Positions 56,904 through 64,000 of a DNA stretch of 64,000 nucleotides are shown in pieces. Source of the DNA: Kordia sp965224175. GTDB taxonomy: Bacteria > Bacteroidota > Bacteroidia > Flavobacteriales > Flavobacteriaceae. Below the pieces are notes generated by a model. That model saw nothing but the letters and a program-made list of their open reading frames with translations, was not told the DNA's origin and searched no databases. A program made the position numbers and the translations under genes. Numbering within the stretch: position 1 is the stretch's first letter; every line of letters starts with the position of its first letter. The stretch is taken from contig NZ_OZ245041.1 in assembly GCF_965224175.1 (NCBI RefSeq), positions 2,294,001-2,358,000 on the forward strand, in the 5' to 3' direction.

Positions 56904-57968
56904 TTATTCAACAACTGAAACCATCCAATTGTGTTTGTCTTCTAATTTTCCAGAGCGAACTCCGTTGATGGTATCCATAACCAATTGCCCAACTGGACTT
57001 TCGTCTGATACATGAATTTCTTCGTCTTTATGTCCAATAGCCTGAATCATTGCAATTCCAACTGCCGTTCCAGTTCCAAAAGCTTCTTCGAGTGTTCCGT
57101 TTGCCGAAGCATCTTTGATTTCAGATAGTTTGATTGGTCGTTGTTCCACTTCATAACCATTGTCTTCTAAGATCGTGATCACACTTTTACGCGTGATTCC
57201 ATCTAAAATGGCTCCATCTAAACTTGGTGTAATGAATTTACCATTAATTTTAAAGAATATGTTCATCGTTCCAACTTCCTGAATGTATTCAAAGTCATGC
57301 GCATCTAACCATAATACTTGATCAAATCCTTTTGATTTTGCAATTTCTGTTGGACGAATGGCTGCTGCATAGTTTCCTGCTGCTTTCGCTTCTCCTGTTC
57401 CGCCTTCTGCAGCACGGATAAATTTAGTTTCAGCGTATAGTTTGATACGTTTTGTAAAAAACGGTCCTGCTGGTGATGCGATGATGATAAAATGATAGCT
57501 TGTTGCGGCACGCATTCCAATAAAAGGTTCTGTAGCATACATGAAAGGACGTAAGTATAATGCACTTCCTTCTTGTGGTGGAATCCAACCACGTTCCATG
57601 TTGACAATTTTTTTGAGCCCTTCTACAAATAAATCTTCTGGAAATTCTGGCATTCCCATACGACGTGCACTAAAATTTAAGCGTTTTGCATTTTCTTCTG
57701 GACGAAATAGTAGCGGTTCTCCTGTGCTATTTACCGTTGCTTTCATTCCTTCAAAAATAGCTTGTCCATAGTGTAAAGCCATTGCTGCAGGATGCGTTGG
57801 AATCATTCCTAAAGGTTGAATTTTTGGTGTTTGCCATGCACCATCTTCATATGAACAGATAAACATATGATCTGTAAAAGTTCTTCCTAGAGGAATGTTA
57901 TCAAAATCGAGTTTTGAAACATTGGATGTTGCTGCTTTTGTGATTTCTATCGTATGTTCTTGTATCAT
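56904..57968 (-). CDS. ilvE: Branched-chain amino acid aminotransferase
   Basis: The enzyme exchanges amino groups between branched-chain amino acids and 2-oxoglutarate. The 354-residue protein has YGQAIFEGMKATVNSTGEPL, FRPEENAKRLNFSARRMGMP and the PLP site including KAAGNYAAAIRPTEIAKSKG with the lysine before, then LDGAILDGITRKSVI and GTGTAVGIAMIQAIG. The gene lies between E2 and E1 of the keto-acid dehydrogenase, which supports a role in breakdown, though the enzyme also works in biosynthesis. Between it and E1 sit 135 bases with an inverted pair of REP-like elements. Confidence 0.95.
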   Translation of the reverse strand: MIQEHTIEITKAATSNVSKLDFDNIPLGRTFTDHMFICSYEDGAWQTPKIQPLGMIPTHPAAMALHYGQAIFEGMKATVNSTGEPLLFRPEENAKRLNFSARRMGMPEFPEDLFVEGLKKIVNMERGWIPPQEGSALYLRPFMYATEPFIGMRAATSYHFIIIASPAGPFFTKRIKLYAETKFIRAAEGGTGEAKAAGNYAAAIRPTEIAKSKGFDQVLWLDAHDFEYIQEVGTMNIFFKINGKFITPSLDGAILDGITRKSVITILEDNGYEVEQRPIKLSEIKDASANGTLEEAFGTGTAVGIAMIQAIGHKDEEIHVSDESPVGQLVMDTINGVRSGKLEDKHNWMVSVVE

Positions 57969-58068
57969 TTTTTAGTTGTTTGTTGTTAGTTTTTAGGGAA
58001 TCTATTTTGGGTTTTGGGTTTTAAAAAAGTGTCTTTCTTCATTTAAAACTCAACATTTCAGGTACAAT

Positions 58069-59385
58069 TTAAATTTTCCTGTTTGGGTCAAATTCTTCAA
58101 GATAATCTCCTACCTTTCTCAGAAACGATCCACCTAAATAACCATCTACGACTCTATGATCGAATGATAATGATAGATACATCATGCTACGGATAGCAAT
58201 TTCGTCTCCTTTCTCAGTTGAAATTACTTCAGGTCGTTTTTTGATAATTCCCAATGCTAAAATTGCTACTTCTGGCTGATTGATAATTGGTGTTCCCATT
58301 AAGCTTCCAAAAGTTCCTACATTTGAAATTGTAAATGTGCTTCCTTGAATTTCTTCAGGTTTGAGTTTGTTTTCACGAGAAGCATGCGCTAAGTGATTCA
58401 CTTCAGCAGCTAAGCCTTTTAAGTTTTTTTCATCAGCATTTTTTACGACAGGAACGATCAAATTTCCGCTTGGCAATGCTGTTGCCATTCCTATATTAAT
58501 GTCTTTACGTTCTATGATTTTCTTTCCATCTTCCGATACAGAAGCATTAATTCCAGGAAAATCAATAACTGCTTTTGCTACCGCTTCTACAAATAATGGT
58601 GTAAAAGTTAATCGTTCACCATATTTTTCTTGAAAAGGAACTTTGTTAGCATTTCGCCAATTCACCATGTTTGTCACATCAATTTCAATGTACGCCGTTA
58701 CATGCGGTGATGTATGCTTTGAATACACCATATGATCAGCGATCATTTTTCGCATACGATCCATTTCTACCACATTGTCATATCCTTCTACATATTTGAT
58801 TGGTGGTGGATTGTAACTACTTTTTGCTGCTTTAGGTTGTGCTTGCGGACGACTTGCTAATGGATATTGTCTATTTTTTAAATAGTTGAATACATCACTT
58901 TTACGAATACGTCCATCTGCTCCAGTTCCTGGAATACTTTGAACTTCTTCAACAGTCATGTTTTCTTTCTTCGCAATACTTACGATTAATGGAGATAAGA
59001 AAGCATCAGGATTTCTAACAAATTCTAGATTCTGATTTTTGAATTCAGTATTGCTTGAAGCTGATTTGTTTGCTGTTATTGGTGCTTTTGGAGATTCTTT
59101 TTTCACTTCATCAGTCGATGATTCTTGTTTTATATCTGCAACTTCAGAAGCATCAATCATAGCAAGAATTTCGCCGACAAGAACGACATCGTTTGGCTGA
59201 AAACGAATTTCAGTAATAACACCTGTACAAGGTGAAGGCACTTCAGAATCAACTTTATCTGTCGCTACTTCTAAAATGGTTTCTTCTATTTCAATAGCAT
59301 CTCCAACATTTTTAAGCCAGCTAATGATAGTGGCTTCTGAGATACTTTCTCCCATTTTGGGCATTTTCAGCGGTATAAGAGGCAT
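58069..59385 (-). CDS. Lipoyl-dependent acyltransferase (E2) of a branched-chain 2-oxo acid dehydrogenase
   Basis: This is the core component of the complex. The 438-residue protein has an N-terminal lipoyl domain with the modified lysine at K44 (EVATDKVDSEVPSP). A flexible linker and a peripheral subunit-binding domain (SPLIVSIAKKENMTVEEVQS) follow. The C-terminal acetyltransferase domain has the catalytic SFDHRVVDG (His and Asp). LipB coded in the same window can start lipoylation of K44. It heads the minus-strand operon with ilvE and the fused E1. The substrate is inferred from those neighbours. Confidence 0.92.
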   Translation of the reverse strand: MPLIPLKMPKMGESISEATIISWLKNVGDAIEIEETILEVATDKVDSEVPSPCTGVITEIRFQPNDVVLVGEILAMIDASEVADIKQESSTDEVKKESPKAPITANKSASSNTEFKNQNLEFVRNPDAFLSPLIVSIAKKENMTVEEVQSIPGTGADGRIRKSDVFNYLKNRQYPLASRPQAQPKAAKSSYNPPPIKYVEGYDNVVEMDRMRKMIADHMVYSKHTSPHVTAYIEIDVTNMVNWRNANKVPFQEKYGERLTFTPLFVEAVAKAVIDFPGINASVSEDGKKIIERKDINIGMATALPSGNLIVPVVKNADEKNLKGLAAEVNHLAHASRENKLKPEEIQGSTFTISNVGTFGSLMGTPIINQPEVAILALGIIKKRPEVISTEKGDEIAIRSMMYLSLSFDHRVVDGYLGGSFLRKVGDYLEEFDPNRKI

Positions 59386-59431
59386 GAGCGTGTATTTTTC
59401 TATTTTATTTTGCTTTCACGCAAAAAACGAA

Positions 59432-59464
59432 CAAAAATACTGTTTTTACGTCTTACAAAAACAA
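59432..59464 (-). promoter_or_regulatory. Promoter candidate for the E2-ilvE-E1 operon
   Basis: On the minus strand TATTTTTG (59432-59439) fits TAnnTTTG, with TTG candidates after 16-base (59456-59458) and 22-base (59462-59464) spacers, about 47 bases before the E2 start. The gap to the divergent Lrp gene is 198 bases and is the likely site for Lrp binding. Confidence 0.45.
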
Positions 59465-59583
59465 ATACACTGCCATAGGTTTTCATTAATAGTATTTTTT
59501 TCTTTATTTTTGACTTTTTATTATCTTTTTTTCTTTTAGAGGCTATTTGATATGGTTTTTATATAATTTTTATCTGAATATCT

Positions 59584-60051
59584 ATGAAATTAGATCACAT
59601 CGATTTGAAAATTTTGAAATTACTTCAAGAGAATAGTAATCGTACCACCAAAAGTTTAGCTGAGGAATTACAAATGTCTACTACACCTGTATTTGAACGT
59701 ATTAAAAAGCTTGAAAAAGAAGGGTATATTGATGACTATGTTGCTTTGTTAAATGCTAAAAAATTAGGGCTAAAGCAAACTGTTTTTATTGGAATTACCC
59801 TTCAAGGACATACGCGTAGTTATTTGGAAAAATTTGTAAAACAGATTAATGATTTTCCAGAAGTGGTAGAATGTCATCGTGTCACAGGAAACTTTGATTA
59901 TTTATTAAAGTTAGTAGTTACTGATGTAGAGGCTTATGAGAAGTTTATCATTACAAAGTTGACATTACTTCCTTATTTGGGAAGTGTACAGAGTTATATA
60001 GCTCTATCCAAAGGAAAACAAACACATGAATTGAATTTGGAAGAATTGTAA
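59584..60051 (+). CDS. Lrp/AsnC-family transcriptional regulator
   Basis: The 155-residue protein has an N-terminal winged helix-turn-helix (LDHIDLKILKLLQENSNRTT then SLAEELQMSTTPVFERIKKL) and a C-terminal RAM ligand-binding domain with VVECHRVTGNFDYLLKLVV. Lrp-type proteins sense amino acids. It is divergent from the branched-chain keto-acid dehydrogenase operon, so a local activator role with branched-chain amino acids as effector is probable but inferred, as in the BkdR systems of Pseudomonas. The VOC gene follows 12 bases later. Confidence 0.93.
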   Translation: MKLDHIDLKILKLLQENSNRTTKSLAEELQMSTTPVFERIKKLEKEGYIDDYVALLNAKKLGLKQTVFIGITLQGHTRSYLEKFVKQINDFPEVVECHRVTGNFDYLLKLVVTDVEAYEKFIITKLTLLPYLGSVQSYIALSKGKQTHELNLEEL

Positions 60052-60063
60052 AACACGAATGTT

Positions 60064-60483
60064 ATGGTAGATTTTAAATTAGATTTTTTAGATCATGTGG
60101 CAATTCTTGTAAAAGATATGGATGCTTCGGTTGCGTGGTACAAAAAAGTATTGGGTTTGAAACGTTATCAGGTTCCAAAATGGGGAGATTTTCCAATCTT
60201 TATGTTATCTGGTAAAACAGGCATCGCGTTATTTCCTGCAAATACAAATGACCCAAAACTTGAACCAACTTCTAATAATGTAAAAATAGATCATTTTGCG
60301 TTTCAAGTAAGTAATGAAGCATTTGAAAAGGCTCGGAAGCATTATGAAAGTTTAGGTCTTGATTATGTTTTTAAAGATCATTATTATTTTCATTCGATTT
60401 ACACAAAAGATTTGGACGGGCACAATGTAGAGTTAACCACTTTGGTTGTGGATGAAAGTGAGTTTTATGATTTTAAACTATAA
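60064..60483 (+). CDS. VOC-family (glyoxalase-like) protein
   Basis: The 139-residue product is a single vicinal oxygen chelate domain: LDHVAILVKDMDASVAWYKK, LKRYQVPKWGDFPIFMLSGK, KIDHFAFQVSNEAFEKARKH, and SIYTKDLDGHNVELTTLVV. The first His, the second His and the last Glu form the usual metal site. Family members include glyoxalase I and ring-cleavage dioxygenases; a specific reaction cannot be assigned. It sits just after the Lrp gene and may be co-transcribed. Confidence 0.92.
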   Translation: MVDFKLDFLDHVAILVKDMDASVAWYKKVLGLKRYQVPKWGDFPIFMLSGKTGIALFPANTNDPKLEPTSNNVKIDHFAFQVSNEAFEKARKHYESLGLDYVFKDHYYFHSIYTKDLDGHNVELTTLVVDESEFYDFKL

Positions 60484-60521
60484 GTACGTTTCCCTATTAG
60501 GCTTTTTTTATTTTGTAATAG

Positions 60522-60529
60522 TATCTTTG
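60522..60529 (+). promoter_or_regulatory. TAnnTTTG box upstream of the 60564 gene
   Basis: TATCTTTG matches the -7 consensus 34 bases before the ATG. The -33 region has T-tracts rather than a TTG at the expected distance. Confidence 0.45.
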
Positions 60530-60563
60530 TCGCAATACCTTTAATTGTTCAATAAAGAAAGAA

Positions 60564-61259
60564 ATGAATCCGAAACTTATTATTGTACTGGCATTTTTGA
60601 TTTATTTGTCACCTCTTTTTTACCATTCTTATTTGGCTTTTAAAGCGTATAAAAAAGATAACAAACGCCCTTTGCAACGACTCAAAAAGTTTTTCAAGTA
60701 TACTTGTATTCTTCTTGCTGTTCTGGTCGGAATATTTGCAACACTTAATCATACTAATTTTCTGAATTATGAACGTCCAATGACGTATGATAAGTATGAT
60801 ACAATTACGTTTGAAAATTTCCGTGGCTTGGAGTTTTTCCAAAAATCACTTTATGGGATCGAACGCTTTGCATATGTAGTGACTACGATAGAAACAGATA
60901 TTGAAGAAGACTCTGTGAGTATTGCTTCCTATTTTCATCCGTCACGATCGTATGTATACAATACACATTCTAGTAGTACAGAATTGTTAACTCATGAGAA
61001 ATATCACATAAAAATTACCGAACTTTACGCCCGAAAAATAAAAGCCAAACTTGTAACTTTACGAAAACCATCAGAAAAAGAGATTCAAGATGTGGTTGAT
61101 GAAATGCTTGAAGCAGAGCAAGCATATCAACAAAAATATGATTATGATACCTTTCATAGTTATGTGTTAAGTGAACAAAAAAGATATCAAAATGAAGTTG
61201 ATAGTTTATTAGGAATATTGACAGAATTTAAACACCCAAAAATTAAATTGAATGACTAA
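60564..61259 (+). CDS. Membrane protein of unknown function
   Basis: The 231-residue product has two hydrophobic segments (about 4-24 and 46-66) and a charged, mostly helical C-terminal half rich in Glu, Lys and Tyr. The part MNPKLIIVLAFLIYLSPLFY is like an inner-membrane anchor. No family is recognised. Its stop overlaps the start of the next gene by 8 bases, which suggests translational coupling. Confidence 0.75.
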   Translation: MNPKLIIVLAFLIYLSPLFYHSYLAFKAYKKDNKRPLQRLKKFFKYTCILLAVLVGIFATLNHTNFLNYERPMTYDKYDTITFENFRGLEFFQKSLYGIERFAYVVTTIETDIEEDSVSIASYFHPSRSYVYNTHSSSTELLTHEKYHIKITELYARKIKAKLVTLRKPSEKEIQDVVDEMLEAEQAYQQKYDYDTFHSYVLSEQKRYQNEVDSLLGILTEFKHPKIKLND

Positions 61260-62013
61260 AATCAAGATTTTTTTATTACTCATAACTGGTGTAATGCTAA
61301 CCAATTGTGGAAACGAAGAACGCTTTCCGTTGAATAAAAGATATTGGACCATAGATGATTACACAAGCGCTATCAGCGAATTGAGATATGGATATAAGGA
61401 CGATGAAAAACTACCAACTTTTAGTAATCCTGAAACGCGAAGGATTGTTGAAAAGTTTACAGACGAACAAAATTTCCTTGTAGTTCTTGAAGATAAAGAA
61501 CTTGGTTTAAAGTATAAGAATCAGGTCGCAGAGGACTTTTTTATGAAATGGAAATTAATGATTGATATTTATGATGCCTTAGATCGTAAAGATAATTATG
61601 TGTATGATCGTGAAATGCTCGCTACGTATCATTTTGGCTTAGGCTTACAGCTTCAATATTTCGGATTGGGTAATGAAGAAATAAAAGCTTCTGCCGACGA
61701 TCCTGAATCTAGTTACATTAAAAGTAGATTAAATTCGAACATTAATACGCTTGTCAATAATTATAAAATCTATTTAGATTTGGTTAATGAAGAAAATAGA
61801 TTCTCTGAAGAAGGACAAAAATTATATGCTGATGGAATCACAAAATATTTTATAAAACTTGTATCACTTTATCCTGATGCAAATTATAAAAGTATGGAGC
61901 GAAAAGTAGATTTAATGCTTAATAAGACGAAAGTTCCTGTAATTGAATCGGCACTTACAACGTTGAAAACAGCAATTACAAATACGCAAGAAGTACCTAA
62001 AGAAAATGAATAA
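61252..62013 (+). CDS. Lipoprotein of unknown function
   Basis: The 253-residue product has a lipoprotein signal (KIFLLLITGVMLTNC, Cys 19). The mature part is mainly helical with a charged Asp, Lys, Glu pattern (DDYTSAISELRYGYKDDEKL), and lacks a known motif. It overlaps the membrane protein before and immediately precedes the ATP-grasp gene, so the three are an operon. Confidence 0.77.
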   Translation: MTKIKIFLLLITGVMLTNCGNEERFPLNKRYWTIDDYTSAISELRYGYKDDEKLPTFSNPETRRIVEKFTDEQNFLVVLEDKELGLKYKNQVAEDFFMKWKLMIDIYDALDRKDNYVYDREMLATYHFGLGLQLQYFGLGNEEIKASADDPESSYIKSRLNSNINTLVNNYKIYLDLVNEENRFSEEGQKLYADGITKYFIKLVSLYPDANYKSMERKVDLMLNKTKVPVIESALTTLKTAITNTQEVPKENE

Positions 62014-62040
62014 TTGAGTTTTAATTACCTACAAAACGTT

Positions 62041-62994
62041 ATGACAACAATTCCCAATAACAAACGAAATTTAGTCCGAATCATGTATGATATTGCAAAA
62101 GATCATACTATTGATATTACTTCTTTTTCTTTTGATTGGATTTTGAAATTGTCTAAAAACGGAATTCATAAACATATTTTTGGCTATAATTTTGAAATCA
62201 ACTCTTCTACTGCTAAGATGATTGCAGGAGATAAAAGTGCGGCTTCTGATTTATTAAAAGCTGCCAATATTACCACCGTTGAACATACATTGTTTTTGAA
62301 TCCAAGTATGGAAAAATATGTTGGTAGTTTTGGAAATTGGGAACAAATTCTAGCTTATTTCCATGACAACAATCAACATATCGTATGTAAACCAGTAGAT
62401 GGAACTGGCGGAAATGGTGTATTAATGGTCGCAACAGTTACTGAATTAGAACAAGCCATTCATACCTTATTTTCAAAACATAGAAGTATTTGTTTATCTC
62501 CTTTTTATGATATAAAAAAAGAATATAGAGCTGTCATTTTAGATGGTAATGTTCAATTATTGTATCAAAAAAATATTCCTTTCATTGAAGCTGATGGTTC
62601 AAAAACAATTTTAGAATTACTACAATCAACTTTTTCGGGTGAAGCTTTAGATAGTGTTATCGGTTCTTTTTCTAAGAAGAAAGATCTAAGTTTCAGTGAT
62701 ATTCCTCCAAAAGGAAAAATCATAGAAGCCAATTGGAAAAGTAATTTGGGTGAAGGTGCTCAAGCAGAAATACTAGAAAATGAAGCTATCGAAAATCTTG
62801 CTATTAAAGCAGCAAATGCCATTAACATTCGTTTTTGTTCGGTAGATATTATTGAAACAACTTCGGGTGAGTTTTATGTTATGGAAATTAATTCTGGCGT
62901 GATGATTGAGCATTTCCTTAATAGCAATCCGCAAGAATATGATCGTATAAAAGCTATTTATGAGAAAGCGGTTTTGCGGATGTTGGAGGTTTAA
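62041..62994 (+). CDS. ATP-grasp enzyme, RimK-like
   Basis: The 317-residue product from the ATG at 62041 starts MTTIPNNKRNLVRIMYDIAK; an in-frame TTG at 62014, directly after the preceding stop, would add 9 residues. The ATP-grasp signatures are VCKPVDGTGGNGVLMVATV, the RAVILDGNVQLLYQK region and FCSVDIIETTSGEFYVMEIN with the metal ligands. The family joins acids to amines, as in RimK, glutathione or peptide-ligating enzymes, but no substrate or precursor peptide is visible next to it. It ends the operon with the membrane protein and lipoprotein. Confidence 0.87.
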   Translation: MTTIPNNKRNLVRIMYDIAKDHTIDITSFSFDWILKLSKNGIHKHIFGYNFEINSSTAKMIAGDKSAASDLLKAANITTVEHTLFLNPSMEKYVGSFGNWEQILAYFHDNNQHIVCKPVDGTGGNGVLMVATVTELEQAIHTLFSKHRSICLSPFYDIKKEYRAVILDGNVQLLYQKNIPFIEADGSKTILELLQSTFSGEALDSVIGSFSKKKDLSFSDIPPKGKIIEANWKSNLGEGAQAEILENEAIENLAIKAANAINIRFCSVDIIETTSGEFYVMEINSGVMIEHFLNSNPQEYDRIKAIYEKAVLRMLEV

Positions 62995-63028
62995 TTCAAT
63001 TACATTTCTACAGCACTCCATATGACAA

Positions 63029-63625
63029 TTATTTTTTCATAAAATCCCGCAACGTATCATAAAACGCTTCTTGCGTAGGACGATCTTTCGGAACTTCACG
63101 CAACGGTTCAACCTCACGAAGCGTTTCATGACAATCGGCTGGCAATTGTTGGTATAATTGTGTTCCTTTGGTTTTCCAAGCAATCATTTCGTCACTGACT
63201 TGCTTAATGACTTTTGCTGGGTTTCCAACCACCAAACTACGTCCTGGAATTACCGTTTTTGCTTTAACAAATGCCATGGCTCCAATGATACTTTCGTCAC
63301 CAATTTCTGCATCATCCATAATGACAGTATTCATTCCAACCAACACATTCCTACCAATATTAGCTCCATGAATTATCGCGCCATGACCAATATGTGCACT
63401 TTCTTTTAATACAATGGATTTTCCTGGAAACATGTGTACGGTACAGTTTTCTTGTACATTGACACCATCTTCTAAGATAATTTCGCCCCAATCACCACGA
63501 ATTGCTGCGCCTGGTCCGATATAACAATCTCTTCCTATAATTACATTTCCTGTGACAGCTGCCAACGGATGTACAAAACTACTTTCGTGTACTACAGGAA
63601 TGTAACCTTTAAATTCGTAGATCAT
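63029..63625 (-). CDS. Gamma carbonic anhydrase-like hexapeptide-repeat protein
   Basis: The 198-residue protein from the ATG at 63625 (MIYEFKGYIPVVHESSFVHP) has left-handed beta-helix hexapeptide repeats. The three His in VHMFPGKS and HIGHGAIIHG act as zinc ligands, as in the PaaY/YrdA-type gamma-class carbonic anhydrases. An upstream in-frame ATG (63667) would add an unlikely N-terminal extension. Many relatives are inactive or have other substrates, so the enzymatic label is tentative. Confidence 0.92.
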   Translation of the reverse strand: MIYEFKGYIPVVHESSFVHPLAAVTGNVIIGRDCYIGPGAAIRGDWGEIILEDGVNVQENCTVHMFPGKSIVLKESAHIGHGAIIHGANIGRNVLVGMNTVIMDDAEIGDESIIGAMAFVKAKTVIPGRSLVVGNPAKVIKQVSDEMIAWKTKGTQLYQQLPADCHETLREVEPLREVPKDRPTQEAFYDTLRDFMKK

Positions 63626-63824
63626 ATTTTTAAGTATTGAGATTTTTATTGTGTAAAGATACTGCATTTTCGATTTCGTATGTGCATCTATTTCAAAAAG
63701 CGCTGTAACGACTTTTAAAAACAGTACTTCAATATCAAAAATGTTAAATTTCTACAAATCACGCAATACTATGTAAGTTTCACTAGAGATTTTACTACTA
63801 CTTTAGTATAAATTTGAAAAAGCT

Positions 63825-64000
63825 ATGAATTATACATCACCATCTTGCATCATACAAAAAGAAGACATTCCTACATTGAAGTTTTCTAAAACAGAAATTT
63901 TAAAAAATCCTAAAAATCGTAGTTTGAGATCTCACTATTTACAAAGAGCTACAAAACTTGGAAACTTATTGAAGAATAAGGTTACCATTTATTTTAAAGA
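63825..64000 (+). CDS. Small conserved protein, 3'-truncated by window edge
   Basis: The frame starts MNYTSPSCIIQKEDIPTLKF and runs to the window end with LRSHYLQRATKLGNLLKNKV. The LQRATKLGNLLKNKVTIYF pattern matches a small family of flavobacterial proteins of about 80-100 residues, unknown in function. TAAATTTG at 63809-63816 fits the -7 box, but the -33 element is missing and the box ends 8 bases before the ATG. Confidence 0.65.
   Translation, partial: MNYTSPSCIIQKEDIPTLKFSKTEILKNPKNRSLRSHYLQRATKLGNLLKNKVTIYFK

Overview
The window is a stretch of chromosome from a marine-type member of the Flavobacteriaceae (phylum Bacteroidota). The evidence is the low-GC, A/T-rich coding style, Bacteroidota-type rRNA ends, promoter-like boxes of the TAnnTTTG type, a type IX secretion sorting domain, LytTR signalling with a TPR-containing kinase, and many secreted or lipoprotein genes with flavobacterial signal peptides. 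A Kordia-like genus would fit the gene content, but this is an inference and was not tested. There is no sign of a prophage, CRISPR array, transposase or plasmid; the region looks like ordinary chromosome with some accessory islands.

Layout. 1-3.4 kb: three co-directional genes of unknown function (the first cut by the window edge). 3.5-6.2 kb: a LytTR response regulator and TPR/LytS-type histidine kinase operon on the minus strand. 6.5-10.2 kb: a cluster of three secreted proteins (SUMF1-fold protein lacking the catalytic cysteines, a protein with 27-residue GSNGDGF repeats, and a T9SS-sorted protein). 10.7-16.1 kb: a complete minus-strand rRNA operon (16S, tRNA-Ile, tRNA-Ala, 23S, 5S) with three tandem promoter-like repeats upstream and a strong terminator downstream. 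16.5-24.2 kb: porin, RNase HII, an NTF2-like protein, a TfoX-like protein, a TPR protein and a large lipoprotein. 24.2-27.9 kb: lipB followed by six tandem related small membrane proteins, probably one transcript. 28.06-28.28 kb: a frameshifted lanthipeptide-type precursor gene. 28.3-32.5 kb: a lipoprotein, a Pmp3-family microprotein, lysyl-tRNA synthetase and a membrane-anchored basic protein. 32.5-39.4 kb: helical-repeat protein, small membrane proteins, DUF2157 plus GDYXXLXY pair, and an ABC ATPase with a tiny membrane partner. 39.5-42.6 kb: hemL, a glucosaminidase/LysM lipoprotein and an ACC-deaminase-like enzyme. 42.7-49 kb: alpha/beta hydrolase, a large VIT/vWA/SusC-plug fusion, DinB and other small proteins. 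49-54 kb: urocanate hydratase, DUF4136 lipoprotein, S41 peptidase and a YwqK-like protein. 54.2-60.5 kb: a branched-chain keto-acid dehydrogenase operon (E2, IlvE, fused E1) divergent from an Lrp/AsnC regulator. 60.5-64 kb: membrane/lipoprotein pair with an ATP-grasp enzyme, a gamma carbonic anhydrase-like protein and a truncated small gene.

Functional links: IlvE, the fused E1 and the lipoylated E2 form a route from branched-chain amino acids to acyl-CoA, with the adjacent Lrp regulator a likely local controller; LipB supplies the octanoyl group for the E2 lipoyl lysine. The most unusual items are the lanthipeptide-like precursor that is intact except for one missing base in an A-run, the six-gene membrane-protein family sharing a C-terminal EIDEIG motif, and the outer-membrane-receptor plug grafted into a VIT/vWA protein. 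All assignments come from reading the sequence; no database search was run.
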